From positions 7,688,001 through 7,752,000 of the forward strand of contig NZ_CP114283.1 of the NCBI RefSeq assembly GCF_027107535.1: a DNA stretch of 64,000 bases, given 5' to 3'. Both the position numbers and the translations under genes were made by a program. This document shows positions 7,381 through 16,470 of the stretch, in pieces; positions within the stretch are counted from its first letter, which is position 1, and every line of letters starts with the position of its first letter. The notes under the pieces are model-generated. The model worked only from the letters and a program-made list of their open reading frames with translations, had not been told where the DNA came from and did not search any database. The stretch comes from Streptomyces aurantiacus (GTDB lineage: Bacteria; Actinomycetota; Actinomycetes; Streptomycetales; Streptomycetaceae).

Positions 7381-8496
7381 TCAGCCGGAGCCGACGAAGA
7401 TCACCAGCAGCAGCCACACCACAGGGGCCGTGGGAAGCAGGGAGTCCAGCCGGTCCATGATCCCGCCGTGGCCCGGGAGCAGGGTGCCCATGTCCTTGAT
7501 GCCCAGGTCCCGCTTGATCATCGACTCACCGAGGTCACCGAGCGTGGCACTGCCCGCGACCGCGACACCGAGGACCAGTCCCTGCCACCAGGTGCCGTCG
7601 TCGATGAGGAAGTGCATGCACAGCGCGCCCGCCACCATGGCGAAGGCCACCGCGCCGAACAGACCCTCGCGGGTCTTGCCGGGGCTGATGCGTGGAGCGA
7701 GCTTGTGCTTGCCGAAGCGCCAGCCGACGGCGTACGCACCCGTGTCACTGACCACGGCCAGCAGCAGGAACACGAGAACCCGCCGCGCACCGTCGTCCGC
7801 GCTGAGCATCATCGCCACGAACGTGGCGAGGAACGGGATGTAGAAAGCCGCGAAAACCCCCGCGGTGACGTCCTTGAGGTAGCCCTCGGGCGGTTCCGTC
7901 ATCCGCCAGACCAGGACCGCGAGCGCCGTGAGCGCCATCGCCACCCATGCGCCCTCGGCACCGCGGACGTAACCGGCGACGACCATCGCCGCGCCGCCCA
8001 ACGCCAGTGGCACGAGCGGCGCCTTGATGCCCTTGCGCTCCGCGAGCCTCGACGTGAGCTCCCACAGGCCCACCACGACGGCGACAGTTATGACGCCGAT
8101 GAAGGCGGCCTTGACGACGAACAACGAGGCGACGATCACCGCGCCGAGCCCGACCCCGACTCCTATGGCAGCGCCCAGGTCGCGGCCCGCGCTCTTCTTC
8201 TGCGGCGCGGGTGCGGGTTGCGCGGCGCTGGACATGGGCTCCTGCGGATTCTGCGACGGAGCCCGGTGAGGCGGCGTCGGCGTCTCGTCGCGGAACAGGG
8301 GGCCGCCCGTCCGAGCAGCCCCCCGGTCGTCGTCCTGGTCTCCGCCGTGTGCGGGTACGTCGGGCATGGGGCGAGTCTGCTGCGCGTTGTGCGCATCGTA
8401 CGCGGGACCCGCCGGGGCAACCCCCTGGACAGGCCCCTGGTCGGACGGCCCCCAGTACCCGGCTTGCGGCGGCGCCCCCCAGGAAGAGTCGTTCAT
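7381..8496 (-). CDS. cdsA: Phosphatidate cytidylyltransferase
   Basis: This membrane enzyme makes CDP-diacylglycerol from phosphatidate and CTP, the branch point to phosphatidylglycerol, cardiolipin and phosphatidylinositol. The family signature is complete: SDTGAYAVGWRFGKHKLAP then ISPGKTREG in the middle, and GDLGESMIKR, KDMGTLLPGHGGIMDRLDS at the C-terminus. About eight membrane segments start near residue 105. The first 95 residues are a disordered Pro/Gln/Asp-rich cytoplasmic extension, making the protein 371 residues where about 270-300 is usual. Its ATG overlaps the frr stop (ATGA), so the two are probably translationally coupled. Confidence 0.95.
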   Translation of the reverse strand: MNDSSWGAPPQAGYWGPSDQGPVQGVAPAGPAYDAHNAQQTRPMPDVPAHGGDQDDDRGAARTGGPLFRDETPTPPHRAPSQNPQEPMSSAAQPAPAPQKKSAGRDLGAAIGVGVGLGAVIVASLFVVKAAFIGVITVAVVVGLWELTSRLAERKGIKAPLVPLALGGAAMVVAGYVRGAEGAWVAMALTALAVLVWRMTEPPEGYLKDVTAGVFAAFYIPFLATFVAMMLSADDGARRVLVFLLLAVVSDTGAYAVGWRFGKHKLAPRISPGKTREGLFGAVAFAMVAGALCMHFLIDDGTWWQGLVLGVAVAGSATLGDLGESMIKRDLGIKDMGTLLPGHGGIMDRLDSLLPTAPVVWLLLVIFVGSG

Positions 8497-9053
8497 CAGA
8501 CCTCGAGCAGCTCAGCTTCCTTGTGCTTGAGCAGCTCGTCCACCTGGGCCACGTACTTCGCGGTGGTGTCGTCGAGCTCCTTCTCCGCACGGCGGCCCTC
8601 GTCCTCGCCGACCTCGCCGTCCTTGATCATCTTGTCGATGCCGTCCTTCGCCTTGCGGCGGACGGAACGGATCGAGATCTTGGAGTCCTCGGCCTTGGTC
8701 CGGGCGACCTTGATGTAGTCCTTGCGGCGCTCCTCGGTCAGCTCGGGGAACACCACCCGGATGATGTTGCCGTCGTTGCTCGGATTGACCCCGAGGTCGG
8801 AGTCACGGATCGCCTGTTCGATGTTGCGCATCGCGCTCTTGTCGAACGGCGTCACCACGGCCATGCGCGGCTCGGGCACCGAGAACGAGGCCAGCTGGTT
8901 GATCGGTGTCAGCGCGCCGTAGTAGTCCGCCACGATCTTGTTGAACATCGCCGGGTGCGCACGGCCGGTGCGGATCGCGGCGAAGTCCTCCTTGGCGACC
9001 ACGACGGCCTTCTCCATCTTCTCCTCGGCCTCGAGGAGGGTCTCTTCGATCAC
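8496..9053 (-). CDS. frr: Ribosome recycling factor
   Basis: This releases the ribosome from mRNA after termination, together with EF-G. The 185 residues have the family's usual length and show the conserved stretches [28 protein letters not shown] and [10 protein letters not shown]. Two GTG codons stand in tandem. The second (9053) is chosen because AGGAG lies six bases before it; the first (9056) would leave only three. The order pyrH-frr-cdsA on the minus strand is the standard bacterial arrangement. Confidence 0.95.
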   Translation of the reverse strand: MIEETLLEAEEKMEKAVVVAKEDFAAIRTGRAHPAMFNKIVADYYGALTPINQLASFSVPEPRMAVVTPFDKSAMRNIEQAIRDSDLGVNPSNDGNIIRVVFPELTEERRKDYIKVARTKAEDSKISIRSVRRKAKDGIDKMIKDGEVGEDEGRRAEKELDDTTAKYVAQVDELLKHKEAELLEV

Positions 9054-9173
9054 CACTTGCTCCTGCGTGTCTTGAGTAGGCCCGGCTGCGGTTCCTTGAC
9101 GGGTAGGCGGCCGGCTGCGTCGCGTCTTGTTCCTGCACGGTTCCCGACCGGCAGGACATTGTCCATCCCCCGG

Positions 9174-9947
9174 TCAGGCCCGGCCGCCCTGGTCACCCAC
9201 AAGCGTGCCGATCTTCTCACCCTTGACCGCCCGCGCGATATTGCCCTCTGTCAGAAGCTCGAAGACGAGGATCGGGAGCTTGTTGTCGCGGCACAGGGTG
9301 ATCGCGGTCATGTCGGCGACCTTCAGGTCGCGGGTGATGACCTCGCCGTAGCTGAGCGAGTCGAACTTGACCGCTTCCGGGTTGGTCTTCGGGTCGGAGT
9401 CGTAGACCCCGTCCACACCGTTCTTGCCCATGAGCAGGGCCTCGGCGTCGATCTCCAGTGCGCGCTGGGCGGCGGTGGTGTCGGTGGAGAAGTACGGCAT
9501 GCCCATGCCGGCGCCGAAGATGACCACACGGCCCTTCTCCAGGTGGCGCACGGCGCGCAGCGGGATGTACGGCTCGGCGACCTGCCCCATGGTGATGGCG
9601 GTCTGCACGCGTGAGTCGATGCCCTCCTTCTCCAGGAAGTCCTGGAGGGCGAGGCAGTTCATGACGGTGCCGAGCATGCCCATGTAGTCGGAGCGGGCCC
9701 GGTCCATGCCGCGCTGCTGGAGTTCGGCCCCGCGGAAGAAGTTGCCGCCGCCGATGACGACGGCGATCTGGGCACCGCCGCGGACCACCGCGGCGATCTC
9801 CCGGGCCATCTTGTGCACCACGTCGGGGTCGACGCCGAGTGCCCCGCCACCGGCGAACGCCTCACCGGAAAGCTTCAGCAGGAAACGGCCGGCACCCTTG
9901 CCGGTATCGCCCTTTTCGTCCTTGTCGGCGGCCTTGGTGGTGGTCAT
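9174..9947 (-). CDS. pyrH: UMP kinase
   Basis: This hexameric kinase converts UMP to UDP in pyrimidine nucleotide synthesis. It has 257 residues, with the amino-acid-kinase fold signatures LLKLSGEAF near the N-terminus, [10 protein letters not shown], and the nucleotide-binding stretch [14 protein letters not shown] polar stretch of about 20 residues precedes the core, as is usual in Streptomyces. ATG at 9947 is chosen with GGCGAG upstream; the open frame continues to 10103 but that part contains the tsf terminator. It follows tsf and precedes frr on the minus strand. Confidence 0.95.
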   Translation of the reverse strand: MTTTKAADKDEKGDTGKGAGRFLLKLSGEAFAGGGALGVDPDVVHKMAREIAAVVRGGAQIAVVIGGGNFFRGAELQQRGMDRARSDYMGMLGTVMNCLALQDFLEKEGIDSRVQTAITMGQVAEPYIPLRAVRHLEKGRVVIFGAGMGMPYFSTDTTAAQRALEIDAEALLMGKNGVDGVYDSDPKTNPEAVKFDSLSYGEVITRDLKVADMTAITLCRDNKLPILVFELLTEGNIARAVKGEKIGTLVGDQGGRA

Positions 9948-9994
9948 GGAGATCTCGCCTCTTCTACGTGTCGCACGTGTCGCACATACGAAGA

Positions 9995-10044
9995 AGGCCA
10001 CTGCCGGTGGGGTGTTGTTCGCATCCCATGCTCGGCAATGGCCT
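9995..10044 (-). terminator. Terminator between tsf and pyrH
   Basis: AGGCCATTGCC pairs with GGCAGTGGCCT (minus strand) with one wobble, followed by TCTTCG. It may partly separate rpsB-tsf from pyrH-frr-cdsA expression. Confidence 0.65.
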
Positions 10045-10154
10045 CCTCGTCTGCTCTGCTGTCGTCCGTCACGCCCGCGCGTAACGGGATACGCGACCAG
10101 CACGGACGACTGCTGTCGACCCTAGCGGGATCGCGCGTCGATCGCGGTACGGAC

Positions 10155-10991
10155 TCAGATGCCGACCTTGATGCGCGCGAAGCGCTTCAGGGTGACACCG
10201 GCCTCGTCCAGGACCTTCTGGACGGACTTCTTCTGGTCGAGCGCGTACGGCTGACCGAGAAGCGTGGCCTCCTTGAAGAAGCCGTTGACGCGACCCTCGA
10301 CGATCTTCGGGAGCGCGGCCTCGGGCTTGCCCTCGGCGCGGGTGGTCTCCTCGGCGACGCGACGCTCGGACTCGACGACCTCGGCCGGAACGTCCTCACG
10401 GGAGAGGTACTTCGGCGCGAAGGCGGCGATGTGCTGCGCGATGCCCTTGGCGAGGTCGGCGTCGGCCTTGTCCAGCTCGACCAGGACACCGATCTGCGGG
10501 GGCAGGTCGGGCATGGTGCGGTGCATGTACGTGGCCACGTAGGCGCCGGAGAACTGCGCGAAGCGGTCCAGGACGATCTTCTCGCCCAGGTTGGCGTTGG
10601 CCTCGTCGACGAACGCCTGGACCGTCTTGCCGGACTCGATCTCCGAGGCGAGCAGCGCCTGGATGTCGGCCGGGGAGGTCGCGGCGGCGTGCTGGGCGAT
10701 CTGGTTGGCGACGGCCTGGAACTTCTCGCCCTTGGCGACGAAGTCCGTCTCGCACTTCAGCTCGACCAGGACACCGGAGGTGTTGTCGTCAGCGATGATG
10801 GAGACCACGGCGCCGTTCTCGGCGGAGCGGCCCTCGCGCTTGGCGACGCCCTTCTGGCCCTTGATGCGCAGCGCCTCGACGGCCTTGTCGACGTTGCCGT
10901 CGGCCTCGTCCAGCGCCTTCTTGCAGTCCATCATGCCGGCGCCGGTGAGCTCACGGAGCTTCTTGACGTCGGCGGCGGTGTAGTTCGCCAT
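10155..10991 (-). CDS. tsf: Elongation factor Ts
   Basis: This is the guanine nucleotide exchange factor for EF-Tu. It has 278 residues: an N-terminal UBA-like domain (VKKLRELTGAGMMDCKKALDEADGN), then the core with KCETDFVAKGEKF and a C-terminal domain ending in RFARIKVGI. The length matches actinobacterial EF-Ts. ATG at 10991 follows rpsB by about 150 bases on the same strand, and the gap contains an attenuator-like stem. Confidence 0.97.
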   Translation of the reverse strand: MANYTAADVKKLRELTGAGMMDCKKALDEADGNVDKAVEALRIKGQKGVAKREGRSAENGAVVSIIADDNTSGVLVELKCETDFVAKGEKFQAVANQIAQHAAATSPADIQALLASEIESGKTVQAFVDEANANLGEKIVLDRFAQFSGAYVATYMHRTMPDLPPQIGVLVELDKADADLAKGIAQHIAAFAPKYLSREDVPAEVVESERRVAEETTRAEGKPEAALPKIVEGRVNGFFKEATLLGQPYALDQKKSVQKVLDEAGVTLKRFARIKVGI

Positions 10992-11086
10992 GATCTGTGA
11001 ATCTCTTCTCGGAGTTCGAAGTCTCGAGGTCGGCGTCCGCCGCTGATCGGGCGGGCGTCCACCGAAGATCTACGGGCTGGGGGTGA

Positions 11087-11119
11087 ACGGCGGGCGACGC
11101 ACTCGGCGCCGCCCGCCGT
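11087..11119 (-). terminator. Stem-loop between rpsB and tsf
   Basis: ACGGCGGGCG (11087-11096) and CGCCCGCCGT (11110-11119) pair perfectly over a 13-base loop. It probably acts as a partial terminator that lowers tsf relative to rpsB. Confidence 0.6.
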
Positions 11120-11142
11120 CACTCAACCGTGACGCTGGATCG

Positions 11143-12102
11143 TCAGGCCTGCTCGGCCGCGGCCGGCTTCTCGGCCTCGGCGGCGGGGGCCTCGGCGGCA
11201 GCCGGAGCCTCAGCAGCGGGGGCCTCGGTCTCGGCGGGAGCCTCAGCCTCGGCGGGAGCCTCGGTCTCGGCCTCGGCGGCCGGAGCCTCGGCGGCGGGCG
11301 CCTCGGCAGTGGTCTCGTCGGCCTTCTTCTCGCCACCCTCGAGCAGGTCGCGCTCCCACGCGGCGAGCGGTTCGCCCGCGGCCTTGTCACCCTCGGCGGC
11401 CTTGCCGGCGCCGGAGCGGGAGATGAGGCCCTCGGCGACGGCGTCGGCGATCACGCGGGTGAGCAGGGTGACGGAGCGGATCGCGTCGTCGTTGCCCGGG
11501 ATCTTGTAGTCGACCTCGTCGGGGTCGCAGTTGGTGTCGAGGATGGCGACGACCGGAATGTTGAGCTTCCGGGCCTCACCGACCGCGATGTGCTCCTTCT
11601 TGGTGTCCACGATCCAGACGGCGCTGGGCACCTTGGACATCTCGCGGATACCACCGAGGGTCTTCTCCAGCTTGGCCTTCTCGCGCGAGAGCACGAGAAG
11701 CTCCTTCTTGGTGAGACCCGACGCGGCGACGTCCTCGAAGTCGATCTGCTCGAGCTCCTTGAGGCGCTGCAGACGCTTGTAGACGGTCGAGAAGTTGGTG
11801 AGCATGCCGCCCAGCCAGCGCTGGTTGACGTAGGGCATGCCGACGCGGGTCGCCTGCTCGGCGATCGCCTCCTGCGCCTGCTTCTTCGTGCCGACGAACA
11901 TGACCGTGCCGCCGTGGGCGACGGTCTCCTTGACGAACTCGTAGGCGCGGTCGATGTACGACAGCGACTGGAGCAGGTCGATGATGTAGATGCCGTTGCG
12001 CTCCGTGAAGATGAAGCGCTTCATCTTCGGGTTCCAACGGCGGGTCTGGTGACCGAAGTGGACGCCGCTTTCCAGCAGCTCCCGCATCGTGACGACGGCC
12101 AT
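11143..12102 (-). CDS. rpsB: 30S ribosomal protein S2
   Basis: S2 is a structural protein of the small subunit, 319 residues here. The core ([23 protein letters not shown], then [29 protein letters not shown] and [18 protein letters not shown]) is typical. After residue 265 comes a low-complexity tail built of Ala-Pro-Glu units ([13 protein letters not shown] and variants) that is absent from most S2 proteins outside actinobacteria. ATG at 12102 is chosen because AAGGAG lies eleven bases upstream; the open frame extends further without homology. It heads the rpsB-tsf pair. Confidence 0.96.
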   Translation of the reverse strand: MAVVTMRELLESGVHFGHQTRRWNPKMKRFIFTERNGIYIIDLLQSLSYIDRAYEFVKETVAHGGTVMFVGTKKQAQEAIAEQATRVGMPYVNQRWLGGMLTNFSTVYKRLQRLKELEQIDFEDVAASGLTKKELLVLSREKAKLEKTLGGIREMSKVPSAVWIVDTKKEHIAVGEARKLNIPVVAILDTNCDPDEVDYKIPGNDDAIRSVTLLTRVIADAVAEGLISRSGAGKAAEGDKAAGEPLAAWERDLLEGGEKKADETTAEAPAAEAPAAEAETEAPAEAEAPAETEAPAAEAPAAAEAPAAEAEKPAAAEQA

Positions 12103-12383
12103 GGCCGTACTCCTTGGTGTTCTCGGTTGTGCCGCGTCCGCCGGACGGCGGTCGCGCCTGACGCCCGCGTTGCGCCTTGCCACAAGGGACCGAGGGGCGC
12201 TGACATCGACTGTTTGACGGCCTGATGTCGGGGCGTGCGAAGTCGACCCGGTGACCCGGATCGCCACAAGAAGTGTACGGGACCCGCGAGGCGCTGGGTG
12301 ACGCCGATGTCCACAACCGACGGGTACTCCACAGATCCCGGTCGTGATCCACTTTTTCGCGCCGCACACGCGACCGTTCTCGT

Positions 12384-13013
12384 ATGCGAGCAGAACGATT
12401 TCTTCGTACGTGGCGGGTGGCACTGTGGGCCGTGCCGATGGCCCTGCTGTCGACGCTGTCGGTGGCCGCCGCGCTTGTCGCCGGGGGGCCGGCGGCCGCC
12501 GCCCGCGACGGCGACCCGGGCGGCGGCTCAGGCGGTGCAGGTCCACCGGTCCCGACGGTCGGCCGCGCCTGGCCGGTGGGATCGCGTCCGTCAGTGGTGC
12601 GCGGCTGGGAACCTCCGGCGACCGCCTACGGTCACGGCCACCGCGGCGTCGATCTCACCGCGGCCCCCGGCTCCCCGGTCCGTGCCGCCGCTCCCGGCCG
12701 GGTCTCCTTCGCGGGCCGGGTCGCGGGTCGCGGCGTCGTCTCGGTCGAGTTGACGGGCACGGGAGACCCACCCCTGCGCACGACGTACGAGCCGGTGCGG
12801 GCGACGGCGAAGAAGGGCGCCGAAGTGGCCGCGGGCGAGGTGGTCGGCGTACTCGAACCAGCGGGATCCCACTGTCCGGCCTCGTGCCTGCACTGGGGAC
12901 TGCGCCGGGCGGACACCTATCTGGACCCGCTGTCCCTGCTGCCGCCGTGGCTGCTCGACCGGGGGCCCTCCCGCCTGCTGCCGGTCACCGGCCCACCGGA
13001 GTACCGGCCATGA
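12384..13013 (+). CDS. Secreted M23-family metallopeptidase
   Basis: This encodes 209 residues of a LytM/M23 peptidase that probably cuts peptidoglycan peptides outside the cell. A signal peptide is clear: basic [11 protein letters not shown], a hydrophobic core ([22 protein letters not shown]) and an Ala-rich cleavage region near residue 40. The catalytic domain shows the zinc ligands H and D in HGHRGVDL near residue 85 and H in CLHWGL near residue 168. There is no obvious ribosome site before the ATG at 12384. The gene is divergent from rpsB and convergent with the TetR gene. Family members around whiG are conserved in Streptomyces. Confidence 0.88.
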   Translation: MRAERFLRTWRVALWAVPMALLSTLSVAAALVAGGPAAAARDGDPGGGSGGAGPPVPTVGRAWPVGSRPSVVRGWEPPATAYGHGHRGVDLTAAPGSPVRAAAPGRVSFAGRVAGRGVVSVELTGTGDPPLRTTYEPVRATAKKGAEVAAGEVVGVLEPAGSHCPASCLHWGLRRADTYLDPLSLLPPWLLDRGPSRLLPVTGPPEYRP

Positions 13014-13050
13014 CGAGCGACCACTCCGCCTCCAGAGCCCTGCGGTCTCC

Positions 13051-13075
13051 CGACCGGATCTGCCGGATCCGGTCG
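13051..13075. terminator. Terminator of the M23 gene
   Basis: CGACCGGATC (13051-13060) pairs perfectly with GATCCGGTCG (13066-13075) around a five-base loop. It lies just beyond the M23 stop. Confidence 0.7.
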
Positions 13076-13108
13076 CGGGGCTGGGAATCCGTGGCTTCGC
13101 GGGTCGGA

Positions 13109-13172
13109 GGTTCCGGCGTCGCGAGCGGGTCTCCAGCATCGCGGAGCGAGGGCTCCAGCGTCGCGGAGCGAG
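13109..13172. repeat. Short tandem repeat, 21-22 bp
   Basis: The units CTCCAGCATCGCGGAGCGAG and CTCCAGCGTCGCGGAGCGAG are adjacent at about 13131-13172. A more diverged copy stands just before them. Confidence 0.6.
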
Positions 13173-13428
13173 TATCGAGGACGCCATCAGCTCGTCGACG
13201 CCGATGACCACCTCGCGATGCCCACCAGGTGACGCCCACTGGAAAGCGCGGGGCTTCGCGGTCGGTCTGATTCGGCGAGAGGCGGGGCTGTCTGGTTCAG
13301 CGAGGGCCAGGGCGGGCGGTGGACAACGGCCACCGAAGTACATGCCGTCGTATGCCGTCGTACGCACAGGTGAGCGGGCGAGATGTCGGGCCGCCGCCCT
13401 CGGGAGGCGGCCTCGCGGGCGGGCAGGC

Positions 13429-14010
13429 TCAGCCCCTGACGCCTCGCAGGGCCATCGCCACCGCGGCGTCGGTGATCGCTCCGGGATCCTCGGCCAGCCC
13501 GGTCTCGATCCGGCGCACCGCCGCGTCCACGATCCCCTGAAGGAGCATCGCGGCCGTCCGGGGCTGCTCGTGCCCCATCTCCCGCAACGCCTCCACGATC
13601 ATCGCGACGAGTCCCCCGTGGGCGGCGCGGATCTTCTCGCGCGCACCCGCGTCGAGCTCACTCGCGGAGATCGCCACGACGGCCCGGTGCTGCCGGTCCC
13701 CGACCAGCGCGAGCTGCCGGCGGACATACGCCTCGACCTTGCCCTCCGGCGTCCCGGCCAGCGACATCGCCGACTCGACCTCGGCAGCCCAGAGCGGGAA
13801 GTCGACCTGGCAGAGCTCTTCGACGACAGCCGCCCGGGACCGGAAGTACTCGTACACGGAGGACCGCGCCAGCCCCGTCCGCTCGGCGAGCGCCGGGAAC
13901 GTCAGCGCTTCCGTCCCGCCCTCGGACAGCAGTGACCGTGCCGCGTCCAGCAAAGCGGCTCGCTGCATCGACCGGTGCTCGGCCACGGAGGCCGCTCGAA
14001 TCCTTGGCAC
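13429..14010 (-). CDS. TetR-family transcriptional regulator
   Basis: This encodes a 193-residue dimeric repressor-type protein. The N-terminal helix-turn-helix is typical (AALLDAARSLLSEGG then FPALAERTGLARSSVYEYF near residues 18-58). The C-terminal domain is helical and ligand-binding, with no recognised specificity. The start is a GTG at 14010 with GGGAG very close to it. It lies directly downstream of whiG on the same strand. In S. coelicolor a TetR gene and an M23 peptidase gene occupy the same position between whiG and rpsB, so this belongs to the conserved backbone. Confidence 0.9.
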   Translation of the reverse strand: MPRIRAASVAEHRSMQRAALLDAARSLLSEGGTEALTFPALAERTGLARSSVYEYFRSRAAVVEELCQVDFPLWAAEVESAMSLAGTPEGKVEAYVRRQLALVGDRQHRAVVAISASELDAGAREKIRAAHGGLVAMIVEALREMGHEQPRTAAMLLQGIVDAAVRRIETGLAEDPGAITDAAVAMALRGVRG

Positions 14011-14213
14011 GCTCCCACTTTACGGACGCCCCGCCCAGGACGGGAGTCTCTCGTCCATGAGGGCTTGGTCCATGGCCCCGGGCCCGAAGCCCTCCTCCCG
14101 TCAAGACACCTCGAAGCGGGATGCCGAACCGGCCGCGCCCGGCCGCGCGCAAGAAGCCCCGCCGAGACCGCACCGCCGACCGCCTCGCGCCGGAGCAGGA
14201 TCATCGGGCCAGG

Positions 14214-15050
14214 TCAGCGCCCGAAGCTCGCCAGCTTCGCCCGAAGCTGCAGCACGGACTTGGTGTGGATCTGGCTGACGCGGCTCTCCGTCACCCCGAG
14301 TACGTTGCCGATCTCGGCGAGCGTGAGACCTTCGTAGTAGTAGAGGGTGACCACGGTCTTCTCCCTCTCGGGCAGCGTGTTGATGGCCCGTGCCAGAAAG
14401 CGCCGCAGCTCACGGTCCTCGGCGACCTCCACGGGGTTGTCGGCCGCGGTGTCCTCGAGCGTGTCCATCAGACTCAGCCGGTTGCCGCCCTCGCCGCCGA
14501 CATGCAGCAGTTCCTCCAGGGCCACGACGTTGGCCAGCGACAACTGGCTGAACACCGTGTGCAGTTCGTCGACCGCGATCCCCATCTCCGCGGCCACCTC
14601 GCACTCCGAAGGCGTGCGCCGCAGCTTCGCCTCGAGCGTCGCGTAGGCCCGCTCGACGTTGCGTGCCTTCTGCCGCACGGACCGGGGGATCCAGTCGAGC
14701 GCCCGCAGCTCGTCGATCATCGCGCCCCGGATCCGCGTGATCGCGTACGTCTCGAACTTGATCTCCCGCTCGATGTCGAACTTCTCGATGGCGTCGATCA
14801 GCCCGAACACACCCGACGACACGAAGTCCGCCTGCTCCACATTGGGCGGCAGCCCCACGCTCACCCGGCCCGCGACGTACTTCACCAGCGGCGAGTAGTG
14901 CAGGATCAACTGTTCGCGCAGCCGCTCGTCGCCGGTGGTCTTGTACGACCTCCACAGCTCGTCGAGCGTCGAGGGGGCGGGCGGCCGCACGCCGTCGCGG
15001 GCGGCGGGGGGAGCTGCCGCCCGGTCGGACCCGGAGGTGTGCTGGGGCAT
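14214..15050 (-). CDS. whiG: Sporulation sigma factor WhiG
   Basis: This is the FliA-like (sigma-28 type) sigma factor that commits aerial hyphae to sporulation; known targets in Streptomyces include whiI and whiH. It has 278 residues, close to the 280 of S. coelicolor. Region 2 shows the core-binding stretch [16 protein letters not shown] and [18 protein letters not shown]. Region 4 shows [23 protein letters not shown] and [15 protein letters not shown] at 15050 follows AAGGCGACGA; the open frame extends to 15266 without family character. The 277-base gap before it, from dprA, should hold its promoter. Confidence 0.96.
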   Translation of the reverse strand: MPQHTSGSDRAAAPPAARDGVRPPAPSTLDELWRSYKTTGDERLREQLILHYSPLVKYVAGRVSVGLPPNVEQADFVSSGVFGLIDAIEKFDIEREIKFETYAITRIRGAMIDELRALDWIPRSVRQKARNVERAYATLEAKLRRTPSECEVAAEMGIAVDELHTVFSQLSLANVVALEELLHVGGEGGNRLSLMDTLEDTAADNPVEVAEDRELRRFLARAINTLPEREKTVVTLYYYEGLTLAEIGNVLGVTESRVSQIHTKSVLQLRAKLASFGR

Positions 15051-15327
15051 TCGTCGCCTTGTGCCGTTCTGCAGTGAACTGGGGGTACCTGCGTGAGCTG
15101 TCTGTCTGGTGTCGAGTTGCCTGTCTGAGCGGAGTCCTCGTGAGCGTAGCGTGACTGAGGAGTCGCAGTGCGCGAAAATCGAGGGACTCACCGTGCGCAG
15201 ATACGTTCCGCTGGACGCCTCCCAGGGGCTCTGCCGTCGCCCTGTGTAATCACTGCGAGGCGCCAACTGCGGGAAACTCCAAGGACTTCGGGGCGTCGCC
15301 CGGACGGCCGAACACTCTCGGTCAGCG

Positions 15328-16470
15328 TCATCCCCGATCCTGACCGACAGAGATCGTGGCCTGGCGTGTCAACTTCCAGCCGTCGCCGTGTCGTTCGACG
15401 AAGCCAAGTGAGCGGAGTTCGTACAGCCTCGCGATCGCCTCGTCCTCGGTCGTCCCGGCGCCTCTGGCGACCTCCTGCCGTGTCCTCTCCTCCCTGGCCG
15501 GCAACGCGGCCAGCACACGGGCGGCCGCCGGATCCAGCAGGTCGCGCGGCAGCACCGGCCCTCGTCGGGCCGGGGCCAGCTCCCCCATGTCGCCGACGAG
15601 CTCGGCGACTTCCGCGGCGTCGGTGACCAGCACCGCGTCCCCGCGCAGGAGTTCGTGCACGCCGGCCGAGAGACTGCTGGTGGCGGGCCCCGGTACTCCC
15701 ATCGTGAATCGGCCCAACCTCTGTGCGGCCCGGGCGGTCACCAGAGCGCCGCTCCGGTACGCCGCCTCGACGACCACCGTGCCGCGGGTCAACGCCGCGA
15801 TGACGCGGTTGCGCAGGATGAATCTGCTCGGTGTCGGATGCTCCCCGGGCGGCAACTCACCGATGACCAGACCCTGTTCGGCGATCCTTGTGATCAACTG
15901 TGTGTGGCCGCGCGGGTAGGGCCGGTCGACCCCGCAGGCGAGCACGGCGACGGTGGCCCCGCCCGCTCCGAGCGCGCCTCGGTGTGTCGCGCCGTCGACG
16001 CCGTAGGCACCCCCCGACACCACGACCCACCCTCTCTCCGCGAGCCCGGCCCCGAGCGTGGACGCCATGTGGGCGCCGTACTCGGTGCAGGCCCGCGCCC
16101 CGACGACCGCGACGGAACGCAGAGCCCATATCCGCAGACTGGGCCGCCCTCGCACCCACAGCCCGATGGGCTTCGAATCCCCGAGGTCGTCGAGCTGCGC
16201 GGGCCATTCGGGGTCTCCGGGACACACGAACCGGGTCCCGGCGTCCCGCGCCAGGAGTAGGTCCCGCTCGGGGTCCGCGCGCTCGGCCCGCGCCCGCAGA
16301 CCGGCCCATCTCGTGTCCGTCACGCCCGGCAGCTGCTGTCCGGCTCCCGTGAGGCGTCGGACCACCTCCCCCGCTCCGGCCTCGCGGAGCCACCGTCCAC
16401 AGACCTCGTCCCCCGGCTCGACGACGCGGGCGAGGAAAGCCCGGTGGAACCGCTCCTCGTCCCCGCTCAC
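15328..16470 (-). CDS. dprA: DNA-processing protein DprA
   Basis: This 380-residue protein has a Rossmann-like DprA core that binds single-stranded DNA and loads RecA in naturally transformable bacteria. Its role in Streptomyces is not settled. Diagnostic stretches are [51 protein letters not shown] and [12 protein letters not shown]-terminal winged helix ([30 protein letters not shown]) follows. GTG at 16470 overlaps the yifB stop (GTGA), so the pair is coupled. The open frame upstream of this start is only the yifB shadow. Confidence 0.93.
   Translation of the reverse strand: MSGDEERFHRAFLARVVEPGDEVCGRWLREAGAGEVVRRLTGAGQQLPGVTDTRWAGLRARAERADPERDLLLARDAGTRFVCPGDPEWPAQLDDLGDSKPIGLWVRGRPSLRIWALRSVAVVGARACTEYGAHMASTLGAGLAERGWVVVSGGAYGVDGATHRGALGAGGATVAVLACGVDRPYPRGHTQLITRIAEQGLVIGELPPGEHPTPSRFILRNRVIAALTRGTVVVEAAYRSGALVTARAAQRLGRFTMGVPGPATSSLSAGVHELLRGDAVLVTDAAEVAELVGDMGELAPARRGPVLPRDLLDPAAARVLAALPAREERTRQEVARGAGTTEDEAIARLYELRSLGFVERHGDGWKLTRQATISVGQDRG

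Larger units (their letters stand above)
13014..13428. other. Convergent gap with stem-loop and short tandem repeat
   Basis: No supported gene. It contains a terminator-like stem at 13051-13075 and two and a half copies of a 21-22 base repeat at about 13109-13172. The sequence ATGCCGTCGT also recurs back to back near 13341-13360. Confidence 0.5.

Noticed and set aside
11160..11330. Regular GC-rich repeats that resemble a repeat array
   Set aside because: They encode the Ala-Pro-Glu tail of S2; there are no unique spacers, so this is not a CRISPR array. No CRISPR array was seen anywhere.
12103..12383. Possible riboswitch upstream of the M23 peptidase
   Set aside because: Cell-wall hydrolase genes in Streptomyces can have long ydaO-type leaders, but this gap is only 280 bases, also serves rpsB, and shows no such conserved core.
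12103..12546. Upstream extension of the rpsB frame
   Set aside because: S2 begins at [10 protein letters not shown] with a good ribosome site at 12102; the extra 148 codons have no homology.
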